A DNA stretch of 52,416 nucleotides from NCBI GenBank assembly GCA_902801175.1, contig CADCHF010000016.1, forward strand, positions 1 to 52,416, written 5' to 3'. The position numbers and the translations under genes were made by a program. This DNA comes from an uncultured Coriobacteriaceae bacterium (lineage in GTDB: Bacteria; Actinomycetota; Coriobacteriia; Coriobacteriales; Atopobiaceae). The notes under the pieces are model-generated. The model searched no databases, was not told where the DNA came from, and worked only from the letters and a program-made list of their open reading frames with translations. Below are positions 40,017-46,102 of this stretch, piece by piece (positions within the stretch are counted from its first letter, which is position 1; every line of letters starts with the position of its first letter).

Positions 40017-40400
40017 TTACGGCAAGAGGTTTCGGAGGTTGGTGAAGCCAACCAGACCGGCGACCACGCCAGTGTCGACCAGCCAGACTACGACACCAAA
40101 GACGACAAGCATGGCGATAACAGCCACGGAGTAGTTGGTGAGCTCAGTACGGCCAGGCCACGTGACGCGACGCATCTCGCTGCGGACATCGCCAAAGTAG
40201 CCCTTGGTGCGGGCAACGATGCCGGTGTTCTTGTTGGCAGAGGATACCTTCACCGAAGGGGCAGCCTTGCTGCTCTGGGACTTGGCAGCCTTGGCGACCT
40301 TGTCCTTGGACTGAGACTCTACAACAAGAGCCTCGCGCTCGGCGCGCTCGCGCTGGCGAGCCTGGCGGGCAGACCTCTTGTTACGATCCTTGTTAGACAT
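40017..40400 (-). CDS. secE: Preprotein translocase subunit SecE
   Basis: A 127-residue protein. A charged, Lys/Ser-rich N-terminus (about 1-65) precedes the SecE core: GYFGDVRSEMRRVTWPGRTE, then one transmembrane helix (VAVIAMLVVFGVVVWLV). SecE clamps the SecY channel. GAAAGGG precedes the ATG. The extended N-terminus is usual in actinobacteria. Confidence 0.95.
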   Translation of the reverse strand: MSNKDRNKRSARQARQRERAEREALVVESQSKDKVAKAAKSQSSKAAPSVKVSSANKNTGIVARTKGYFGDVRSEMRRVTWPGRTELTNYSVAVIAMLVVFGVVVWLVDTGVVAGLVGFTNLRNLLP

Positions 40401-40441
40401 CTCAAATCCCTTTCGAGAAGAAATACCTCTGTATCATAGAA

Positions 40442-40469
40442 ACCGGCCCACCCTTATGGGAAGGCCGGT
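40442..40469 (-). terminator. Hairpin between tRNA-Trp and secE
   Basis: ACCGGCC (40442-40448) and GGCCGGT (40463-40469) form a 7-bp stem, followed on the minus strand by TTTCTATG. It may partly terminate or process the rpmG-tRNA-Trp transcript before secE. Confidence 0.55.
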
Positions 40470-40477
40470 GGTGTTTC

Positions 40478-40553
40478 TGGCACGCCGGGAAGGACTCGAA
40501 CCCTCAACAGGCGGTTTTGGAGACCGCTGCTCTACCAATTGAACTACCGGCGT
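40478..40553 (-). tRNA. tRNA-Trp (CCA anticodon)
   Basis: A 76-nt minus-strand gene. Acceptor ACGCCGG pairs with CCGGCGT, discriminator G, and the 3' CCA is encoded. D-arm TAGTTCAATTGGTAGAGCA, anticodon arm CGGTCTCCAAAACCG with CCA, and T-arm GAGGGTTCGAGTCCTTC are all intact. It sits between rpmG and secE, a common arrangement. Confidence 0.95.
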
Positions 40554-40573
40554 GTGTCGGATGACTCCCTATT

Positions 40574-40723
40574 TTAGCGAGTCTCGCGGTGTGCGGTGTG
40601 CTTGCGGCACCACGGGCAATATTTCTTCAACTCCATACGATCAGGCGTGTTAGCCTTATTCTTGTTGGTCGTATAGTTGCGACGCTTGCACTCAGTGCAT
40701 GCAAGAGTAACCATTGTACGCAT
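40574..40723 (-). CDS. rpmG: 50S ribosomal protein L33
   Basis: A 49-residue protein. [20 protein letters not shown] followed by [14 protein letters not shown] gives the two CxxC pairs of a zinc-binding L33. AGGAGG lies 4 nt before the ATG at 40723; a second ATG three codons in (40714) is also possible. It precedes tRNA-Trp, secE and nusG in one transcription unit. Confidence 0.93.
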   Translation of the reverse strand: MRTMVTLACTECKRRNYTTNKNKANTPDRMELKKYCPWCRKHTAHRETR

Positions 40724-40778
40724 GAATCCTCCTGTAGATAGCCACCTAGGGACTACCCCAGAGGTGACGCAAGGAGAT

Positions 40779-40808
40779 ACATTAGCATCGTCTTCTCATC
40801 TATGTCAA
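40779..40808 (-). promoter_or_regulatory. Promoter of rpmG-tRNA-Trp-secE-nusG
   Basis: On the minus strand TTGACA (40803-40808) is followed after 17-18 nt by CTAATG/TAATGT, about 55-60 nt upstream of rpmG. Confidence 0.6.
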
Positions 40809-40968
40809 CGTAAAGCCGTTCTTTGGTGCGCTTTCAAAAATACTACAAATAACAGGGTGCGGGCCTCAATCTGCACCGCGCCTCGCCGCTGTTCGCTCTT
40901 GCTGCCGGTGTATCTGTTGGTGGTGGGATCACTCTTTGGGTGTCGGAATCTTTGCGTTTATGCGAGGG

Positions 40969-41083
40969 GGCCGCGGTAGGCTCGGCTGTGCTCTGGGCTC
41001 AGCCTTCCGCCGCTAGGAGGTGCGGGTCGACGCGCGTTTCGGCTACAGAAATCGCCCAGAGCACAGCCGGGCCTACCGCGGCC
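40969..41083. repeat. Hairpin with conserved core and 30-bp stem, copy 1 (reverse orientation)
   Basis: Arms 40969-40998 and 41054-41083 pair over 30 bp with a single G-U wobble. The enclosed 55-nt core, read on the minus strand, begins GATTTCTGTAGCCGAAA and ends TAGCGGCGGAAGGCTGA, with TCGACC in the middle. The core is nearly the same as in copy 2 at 41,914-42,030, while the stems (GGCCGCGGTAGG... here, GGCGCCTGCCCC... there) are unrelated. Confidence 0.85.
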
Positions 41084-41913
41084 TTTCGGGGCTGGAACTC
41101 ACTGCCACCGGAGCTCAACTGAGTCAATCCTTACAACGATAGATAAGCATCAGTGGCTCTGTACCATAACCCGAATCGCTGCCTTACCCAACACCTGCAA
41201 TGCTGTTCTTTGACTCTTTTGCCATATCGCGGGTAACGAACCAAAGGCTTGGTGGTACGTGAACAGGTCGAAGACGAGCGGTAAAGAGGGCGGAGGTCGT
41301 TGTGGTGAGGTTTGCGCACATGACTGTTTTGAACGGGCATTCACTCTGTTCCTGGGTAGAGACACTTCAGGGAATCGAAAGTCTTGCAAACGACACGTCA
41401 CTCGGTATCGAGTGGTTGGCGTTCGTCAGTAGATAAAGCTGTTGATGAGGTGTTCGCGATTAGCTCAATGACTTTGGGGAGGCTCCCTAGACGAGAGGAA
41501 GTTGCGTACACCGACTGTGAGTCTCGACGGCTAGTCTCCCCCACTATCCCTGAACACTTCCGTCGTATGTAGCCAGCGGCATCATTGCCCTAAAAAGCAG
41601 TTGCGGAAACAGGTGGGGATAGATTCCAAGGACCTCGCCCCCTTAGAGCCAGAGCTCAAGCCGCAGCCCTTACCCAGTCAATCGTCATCAGTCAGAGACG
41701 TCGGTGGAGTTGCTACCAAAAACAGACATAGGCATAGAACACTAAAGTGCCCCAACTCTGCTCAGCACACAATGAGTAAAGCATTTCAAGCTCAGGTTCC
41801 AGCGGAACCCCAACCAGCAACACCTCTCCTGCTCCCACGAGCCCCAACCCCCGCCCCGCCCTCCCTGCGAGAGGCGGTCATCGCCCCGCCCCGAAAGGCC
41901 GCCATCTTTAGAT
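41084..41913. other. 830-nt segment between two oppositely oriented hairpins, no supported gene
   Basis: No frame shows a recognisable protein, codon bias or ribosome site. Base composition is lower in GC than the neighbours until about 41,800. A minus-strand frame near 41,140-41,340 contains a short His/Cys/Arg stretch (RVKEQHCRCWVRQRFG) that could be a worn transposase zinc ribbon, but this is too weak to call. The segment is bracketed by the two inverted copies of the conserved-core hairpin. Confidence 0.5.
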
Positions 41914-42030
41914 GGCGCCTGCCCCCGCTGGGCACCTCTCAGGCGATTTCTGTAGCCGAAATGTGCCTCGACCTGCCCCCGCTAGCGGCGGAAGGCTGAG
42001 CCTGAGAGGTGCCCAGCGGGGGCAGGCGCC
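41914..42030. repeat. Hairpin with conserved core and 30-bp stem, copy 2 (forward orientation)
   Basis: Arms 41914-41943 and 42001-42030 are perfect reverse complements (30 bp) around a 57-nt core. The core contains GATTTCTGTAGCCGAAA, TCGACC and TAGCGGCGGAAGGCTGA, matching copy 1 in reverse. It lies just beyond the tuf terminator. Confidence 0.88.
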
Positions 42031-42046
42031 AAACCAAATTAAAAAA

Positions 42047-42074
42047 GAAGCCCGCACCTTTCGGTGCGGGCTTC
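42047..42074 (-). terminator. Terminator of tuf
   Basis: GAAGCCCGCACC and GGTGCGGGCTTC (12 bp) enclose TTTC, and on the minus strand a TTTTTT run follows. It lies 24 nt past the tuf stop. Confidence 0.9.
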
Positions 42075-42097
42075 GATGCGCTTCTCAGCTAGTAACT

Positions 42098-43284
42098 CTA
42101 GTCAAGAATGGTGGAAACGCGGCCGTCGCCGACGGTGTGGCCACCCTCGCGAATAGCGAACTTGAGGCCGGTCTCCATAGCGATCGGGTGGATCAGCTCG
42201 GCGTGGATGGTGACATGGTCGCCAGGCATAGCCATCTCAACCTTGCCGCCGTTGGAGTCGGTGAGCTCCTGGATGTCGCCGGTGATGTCGGTGGTGCGGA
42301 AGTAGAACTGCGGACGATAGCCGGAGAAGAACGGGGTGTGACGGCCACCCTCCTCCTTGGTCAGAACGTAGATCTCGCCGGTGAACTTGGCGTGCGGGGT
42401 GACCGACTTGGGGGCGCAGATGACCTGACCGCGCTCGATCTGCTCGCGCTTGATGCCGCGGAGCAGGATGCCCACGTTGTCGCCAGCCTCGCAGTAATCC
42501 ATGGTCTTGCGGAACATCTCGATGCCAGTGGCAACGGAGGTCTGGGTCTCGCGGATGCCGACGATCTCGACGGGCGAGTTGAGCTTGAGCTGGCCACGCT
42601 CGACACGGCCGGTAGCAACGGTGCCGCGGCCGGAGATGGTCATAACGTCCTCGATGGCCATCAGGAACGGCTTGTCAGCCTCGCGGGCCGGGGTCGGGAT
42701 GTAGGAGTCGACGGTGTGCATGAGCTCGATGATGGAGTCATACCACTTCTTGTCGCCCTCGAGGGCCTTAAGAGCGGAGCCCTTGATGATGGGGAGGTCG
42801 TCGCCGGGGAAGTCGTACTCGGAGAGGAGGTCACGGGTCTCCATCTCAACGAGCTCGATGAGCTCGTCGTCGTCGACCATGTCGCACTTGTTCAGGAAGA
42901 CGATGATGTAGGGAACGCCGACCTGACGGGCGAGCAGGATGTGCTCGCGGGTCTGAGCCATGGGGCCGTCGGTAGCCCGTCCATCTGAGCAGCACCGGAA
43001 ATCATGTTCTTGATGTAGTCAGCATGGCCCGGGCAGTCGACGTGAGCGTAGTGGCGCTCCCAGGTCTCGTACTCGATGTGGGCAACGTTGATGGTGATGC
43101 CGCGCTGACGCTCCTCGGGAGCCTTGTCGATGGTGTCGAAGGCAGCGAAGTTGGCGTTGCAGCCCTCGGTCTCAGAGAGGACCTTGGTGATAGCAGCGGT
43201 CAGGGTGGTCTTACCGTGGTCAACGTGACCAATCGTACCGATGTTTACATGTGGCTTAGAACGATCAAACTTCTCCTTGGCCAT
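42098..43284 (-). pseudogene. tuf: Elongation factor Tu with an internal 19-nt deletion (frameshift)
   Basis: The gene starts at ATG 43282-43284 behind AAGGAGG and reads [30 protein letters not shown], then [20 protein letters not shown]. The frame then breaks: the expected AILVVS-ATDGPM is replaced by out-of-frame codons, and the normal frame resumes at [20 protein letters not shown] to the C-terminus (stop 42098). Joining both parts requires adding 19 nt at the 42976/42977 junction, which restores about 400 codons. The rest of the protein is normal: [20 protein letters not shown] and the C-terminal beta-barrels. EF-Tu delivers aminoacyl-tRNA to the ribosome and is essential, so this is a real broken copy with another tuf elsewhere, or a sequence/assembly error. 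Confidence 0.85.
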
Positions 43285-43350
43285 GCCGTCCTCCTTCTGA
43301 AAACAACCTATACAAGGCCATGTGCCAAACAAAACCTGCTAATATGTTCG

Positions 43351-43370
43351 CGGCGCCCGGGTGGGCGCCG
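43351..43370 (-). terminator. Hairpin between tRNA-Met and tuf
   Basis: CGGCGCCC and GGGCGCCG (8 bp) enclose a 4-nt loop. No T run follows directly, so it may be a processing or partial termination structure between the tRNA cluster and tuf. Confidence 0.4.
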
Positions 43371-43379
43371 TTAGAACGC

Positions 43380-43456
43380 TGGTACCGGTGACTGGATTCG
43401 AACCAGTGACAACACGGGTATGAACCGTGCGCTCTAACCAACTGAGCTACACCGGC
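43380..43456 (-). tRNA. tRNA-Met (CAT anticodon)
   Basis: A 77-nt gene. Acceptor GCCGGTG pairs with CACCGGT (one G-U at the end), discriminator A, encoded CCA. D-arm TAGCTCAGTTGGTTAGAGC, anticodon arm ACGGTTCATACCCGT, T-arm CACTGGTTCGAATCCAGTC. The paired 1-72 position suggests an elongator rather than initiator tRNA. It is third in the Tyr-Thr-Met cluster ahead of tuf. Confidence 0.93.
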
Positions 43457-43474
43457 GTTATGCCTGCTTGAAAA

Positions 43475-43550
43475 TGGAGCCCGCGACCAGACTTGAACTG
43501 GTGGCCTCCTCGTTACCAACGAGGTGCTCTACCGACTGAGCTACACGGGC
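43475..43550 (-). tRNA. tRNA-Thr (GGT anticodon)
   Basis: A 76-nt gene. Acceptor GCCCGTG pairs with CGCGGGC with one wobble, encoded CCA. D-arm TAGCTCAGTCGGTAGAGCA, anticodon arm CCTCGTTGGTAACGAGG, T-arm CCAGTTCAAGTCTGG. It is second in the cluster. Confidence 0.95.
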
Positions 43551-43554
43551 AGAA

Positions 43555-43638
43555 TGGTGGGGATGCCTGGACTCGAACCAGGGAACCCAGAGGGAGCGGA
43601 TTTACAGTCCGCCGCAGTTGCCGCTGTGCCACATCCCC
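43555..43638 (-). tRNA. tRNA-Tyr (GTA anticodon)
   Basis: An 84-nt class II tRNA with a long variable arm (CTCCCTCTGGGTTC region). Acceptor GGGGATG pairs with CATCCCC, encoded CCA. Anticodon arm GCGGACTGTAAATCCGC, T-arm CCTGGTTCGAGTCCAGG. It is first in the tRNA-tuf transcription unit. Confidence 0.95.
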
Positions 43639-43684
43639 ATTCCGTTTTCAAGCACTTGCGCGGTTCCCCTTGCAAGCGGATGAG

Positions 43685-43713
43685 AATATACGCCCTAGAG
43701 CAAATCTTGTCAA
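43685..43713 (-). promoter_or_regulatory. Promoter of the tRNA-Tyr/Thr/Met-tuf unit
   Basis: On the minus strand TTGACA (43708-43713), exactly 17 nt, then TATATT (43685-43690). It is a near-consensus sigma-70 promoter 46 nt before tRNA-Tyr, as expected for a stable RNA and tuf unit. Confidence 0.85.
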
Positions 43714-43871
43714 CGTAAACCACCCAGCCGGGCGTAGCTATACCACCAAACCTTCACAGGCGCTAAATACGCGACGCACGAACATTTACCCTTATTTCTG
43801 AGTGTTTATGCGGGCTATGGGCGCTTGACCTGCCATAATAGCCCTCAGCATCGTGTGCGAAGGAGAGTTTC

Positions 43872-45455
43872 ATGGCAACTGCGGAACGAACAAAGAATCA
43901 GAAAAGGATGCGTATCGCAGCGCTTCTCGCCCTCATACTTTCTGTTCTCATGATTGTGATGGGCATTCTTTTTCTCTTCTTCTTTGGGATGACCTTAAGC
44001 GATTCTCTCGTCGAGCAGATGACTGCGGAGGGAGTTGGCGCCGAAAACATCAATTTGGTTCGAGGGGCATTCGCCAAGATTGCTGGCTACTTCCTCTTTG
44101 TAGGTGTCTCGCTGCAGATCTCATCGATTTACGGATTGCGAGCGGCACGCAATGCCGTAATTGCCGTGCGGATGCAGAAGGCTGTCGCGGTAACTATGGC
44201 AGCAAGCGTCCTGGGCATTCTCTGGACCGGCCTCATAAGCACCAGCGGCCAAGTGCTCCCAATTGTCACCTATCTCCTGACCCTTGCCATTGAACTTGGG
44301 CTCATACAGCTTGGCCGCCTCATCCAGGCAGAGGCAACCGGCGAGCTTGCCGTGGCCGTAGAGCACGAGCGCAACCGCAAGTCGCTCCCCCGCGAGGAGC
44401 GCCTGGCCGACCCGACACACCTTGGGTTCCTTCGCGCCATCCAGGTGTTCTTTGCGCTCAACATTGTCTTTTCCGTCATTGGCCTCATCTTTGCCTCGCG
44501 AAACCATTTCTCGTATGGCTACGACACGCTCATTCAATGGGCCAACATCATCTTTGAGTCGGTAGCCTTCTACCTGCTCATCAACCGAGTGCGATCGGCA
44601 AGGCGCTGGGTCATTGGCTATTCGCTGTTCAACATTGTGGCCAACACCATCCACACCATGTCCCTGTATGCCACAGGGCAGCAGGATCTTGGATTCAGCA
44701 TCGCCGCCCTCATCCTGAGCACCATTGGCGACCTTGTTGTGGCCCTCTACTTCCTGCGGTCCGATCGAGTGCGCTACCTGCTCACCAACGAGCTCTCACA
44801 CGACGTTGATTCCAACGCCATTACCGACATGCGTCACGGCATGCCCTTTATCCGCAACCTAGTGCTGTACTACTGCATCTTCTCCACGCTTGGCCACTGG
44901 ATGGAGGCAGGGTTCTGCTACCTCGTCTCGCTTGGTCTCTTTCAGGGTGACATTGACTTTGGCAACACGATGCTCTTCCGCGACTGGCTCTACCCCTTCC
45001 CCATGCACGGCGTAGCGGTGGTCTTGGTGGCGCTGATCTTGTGGCCGCTGAAGGAGGCCCTCAGCCGTCGCTTCAACCGCTGGGCTACCTTGGGCATTAG
45101 CTTCTTGGTCAACATGCTGTTTTGCACGGCCATTGAGTTTACCGGCGGCATGATGTTCAACCGCAACCTGCAGCTGTGGGACTATCGCGACATCGCGTTC
45201 AACTTCATGGGCCAAATCTGCCTGCAGAACGCGATTGGCTTTGGCGTGGCAGCGACGCTGATTGTTTACGTGGTCTACCCGTACCTCGAGATGCTCATTG
45301 CGCGCATTCCGCCCGACATCATGAACGTGGTGAGCGTGGGGATATTTGCCTTCTACGCAATCCTGATGGCCCTGTACGTGATTGACTTCTCGCCCGAAGC
45401 CGCTGAGGCAAACGCAAAGATCATCATGATGGCTCCGATGTTGCTCAGGTTATAG
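43872..45455 (+). CDS. CmpB-like putative ABC transporter permease
   Basis: A 527-residue protein with about 12 hydrophobic segments. The last third contains LYPFPMHGVAVVLVALILWP, CTAIEFTGGMMFNRNLQLWD and YRDIAFNFMGQICLQNAIGF, the pattern of the ABC_trans_CmpB family (YPF...E...G...WDYxxxxFNxxGxICL). The N-terminal half adds extra helices and a polar loop (about 160-185). No ATP-binding subunit is nearby, so the permease label is only a family name. GAAGGAGAG precedes the ATG. It is divergent from the tRNA-Tyr unit and ends in a good terminator. Confidence 0.75.
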   Translation: MATAERTKNQKRMRIAALLALILSVLMIVMGILFLFFFGMTLSDSLVEQMTAEGVGAENINLVRGAFAKIAGYFLFVGVSLQISSIYGLRAARNAVIAVRMQKAVAVTMAASVLGILWTGLISTSGQVLPIVTYLLTLAIELGLIQLGRLIQAEATGELAVAVEHERNRKSLPREERLADPTHLGFLRAIQVFFALNIVFSVIGLIFASRNHFSYGYDTLIQWANIIFESVAFYLLINRVRSARRWVIGYSLFNIVANTIHTMSLYATGQQDLGFSIAALILSTIGDLVVALYFLRSDRVRYLLTNELSHDVDSNAITDMRHGMPFIRNLVLYYCIFSTLGHWMEAGFCYLVSLGLFQGDIDFGNTMLFRDWLYPFPMHGVAVVLVALILWPLKEALSRRFNRWATLGISFLVNMLFCTAIEFTGGMMFNRNLQLWDYRDIAFNFMGQICLQNAIGFGVAATLIVYVVYPYLEMLIARIPPDIMNVVSVGIFAFYAILMALYVIDFSPEAAEANAKIIMMAPMLLRL

Positions 45456-45481
45456 CGAGCGTTGGGATATGTGTGGCTGAA

Positions 45482-45507
45482 AGCGCCCCTGGTAACGGGG
45501 GCGCTTT
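45482..45507 (+). terminator. Terminator after the CmpB-like gene
   Basis: AAGCGCCCC and GGGGCGCTT (9 bp) enclose an 8-nt loop and end in a TTTT run. Confidence 0.85.
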
Positions 45508-45540
45508 TGCGTGGGGGCAGGGGCTCTCGGCGGGAGGGTC

Positions 45541-45664
45541 GTGTCAGGGGGACGTATAATTTGACACACTCAGTCAGGCCGCAATGGCAGATGACCGTTC
45601 GAGAGTGACTGACAACGGAACGAACGGGTTTCCGAGTGTGTCAAATTATACGTCCCCCTGACAC
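45541..45664. repeat. Dispersed hairpin repeat, intact copy with perfect 31-bp arms
   Basis: Arms 45541-45571 and 45634-45664 are exact reverse complements (31 bp; outer end GTGTCAGGGGGACG, inner end TTGACACACTC) around a 62-nt loop beginning AGTCAGGCCGCAA and ending GGGTTTCC. The copy at 18,973-19,100 aligns with it but has a drifted right arm. Both lie in 3'-to-3' or end-of-operon positions. The pattern resembles REP/MITE elements moved in trans. Confidence 0.82.
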
Positions 45665-45695
45665 GCCCCTCCCGGATGAGGATGCGACACACTCT

Positions 45696-45754
45696 AACAA
45701 GAAACGCCTCCGGGGTGGAGGCGTTCGGTCTCATGGAGCCAGCGATGGGAATCG
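45696..45754. repeat. tRNA-Thr 3' end plus terminator, first (outer) direct-repeat copy
   Basis: A 59-bp unit almost identical to 45852-45910 (one mismatch). Read on the minus strand it is the last 21 nt of a tRNA (CGATTCCCATCGCTGGCTCCA) followed by a terminator hairpin, AACGCCTCC/GGAGGCGTT. The tRNA sequence stops at the T-arm, where unrelated DNA begins. It looks like a scar of an earlier insertion at the same tRNA. Confidence 0.8.
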
Positions 45755-45851
45755 CCGCGCTGCCTGCGGCAACGCTCATAGGGTTCGCCCTGACGGGCTC
45801 ACCCCGCGACACGCCACTGGCGTGTCGGTTCGATTCCATGTAGCACGCCAA

Positions 45852-45910
45852 AACAAGAAACGCCTCCGGGGTGGAGGCGTTCGATCTCATGGAGCCAGCG
45901 ATGGGAATCG
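45852..45910. repeat. tRNA-Thr 3' end plus terminator, second direct-repeat copy
   Basis: Matches 45696-45754 over 59 bp and continues into the anticodon region of the tRNA. The 97 bp between the two copies contains a 9-bp palindrome (CGACACGCC/GGCGTGTCG) and no gene. Confidence 0.8.
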
Positions 45911-45935
45911 AACCCATAACCACCGGATTACAAGT
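45890..45935 (-). other. Attachment site: 3' half of tRNA-Thr (TGT)
   Basis: Read on the minus strand this is ACTTGTAATCCGGTGG, then T-arm ATGGGTTCGATTCCCAT, acceptor CGCTGGC, discriminator and CCA. The anticodon loop CTTGTAA implies a TGT threonine tRNA. Upstream of the anticodon loop the sequence does not continue as a tRNA 5' half, so this is one junction of an element integrated at the anticodon loop, the standard place for tyrosine recombinases. The intact tRNA is expected at the far junction. Confidence 0.8.
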
Positions 45936-46042
45936 CTTACATAGTGCCAGACACCCCCCGACATGCCAGCCAACACCACCCATTACTAGCTGCCATTACT
46001 TGACACATGGGGACAGCACGGGACTAGACAGACAGTAACGCG

Positions 46043-46077
46043 AGGTGTACTGTAGGTGTACAGCGAGGTGTACACCT
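46043..46077. promoter_or_regulatory. Three phased AGGTGTAC repeats before the integrase
   Basis: AGGTGTAC occurs at 46043, 46054 and 46066, spacings of 11 and 12 bp, so the copies lie on one DNA face. The last copy forms the palindrome AGGTGTACACCT (46066-46077). The cluster ends 25 bp before the integrase ATG. It could be integrase arm sites, excisionase sites or an operator. Confidence 0.6.
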
Positions 46078-46102
46078 ATCTGAGCCAACGGAGGGCAGAC
46101 CG

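Noticed and set aside
41131..41401. Possible transposase zinc-ribbon remnant on the minus strand
   Set aside because: Only one short Cys/His/Arg stretch; no DDE or second motif, and too short to support a family call.
45800..45850. Second tRNA-like 3' end (GGTTCGATTCC near CACGCCA)
   Set aside because: The T-stem does not pair; probably a chance resemblance in the scar sequence.
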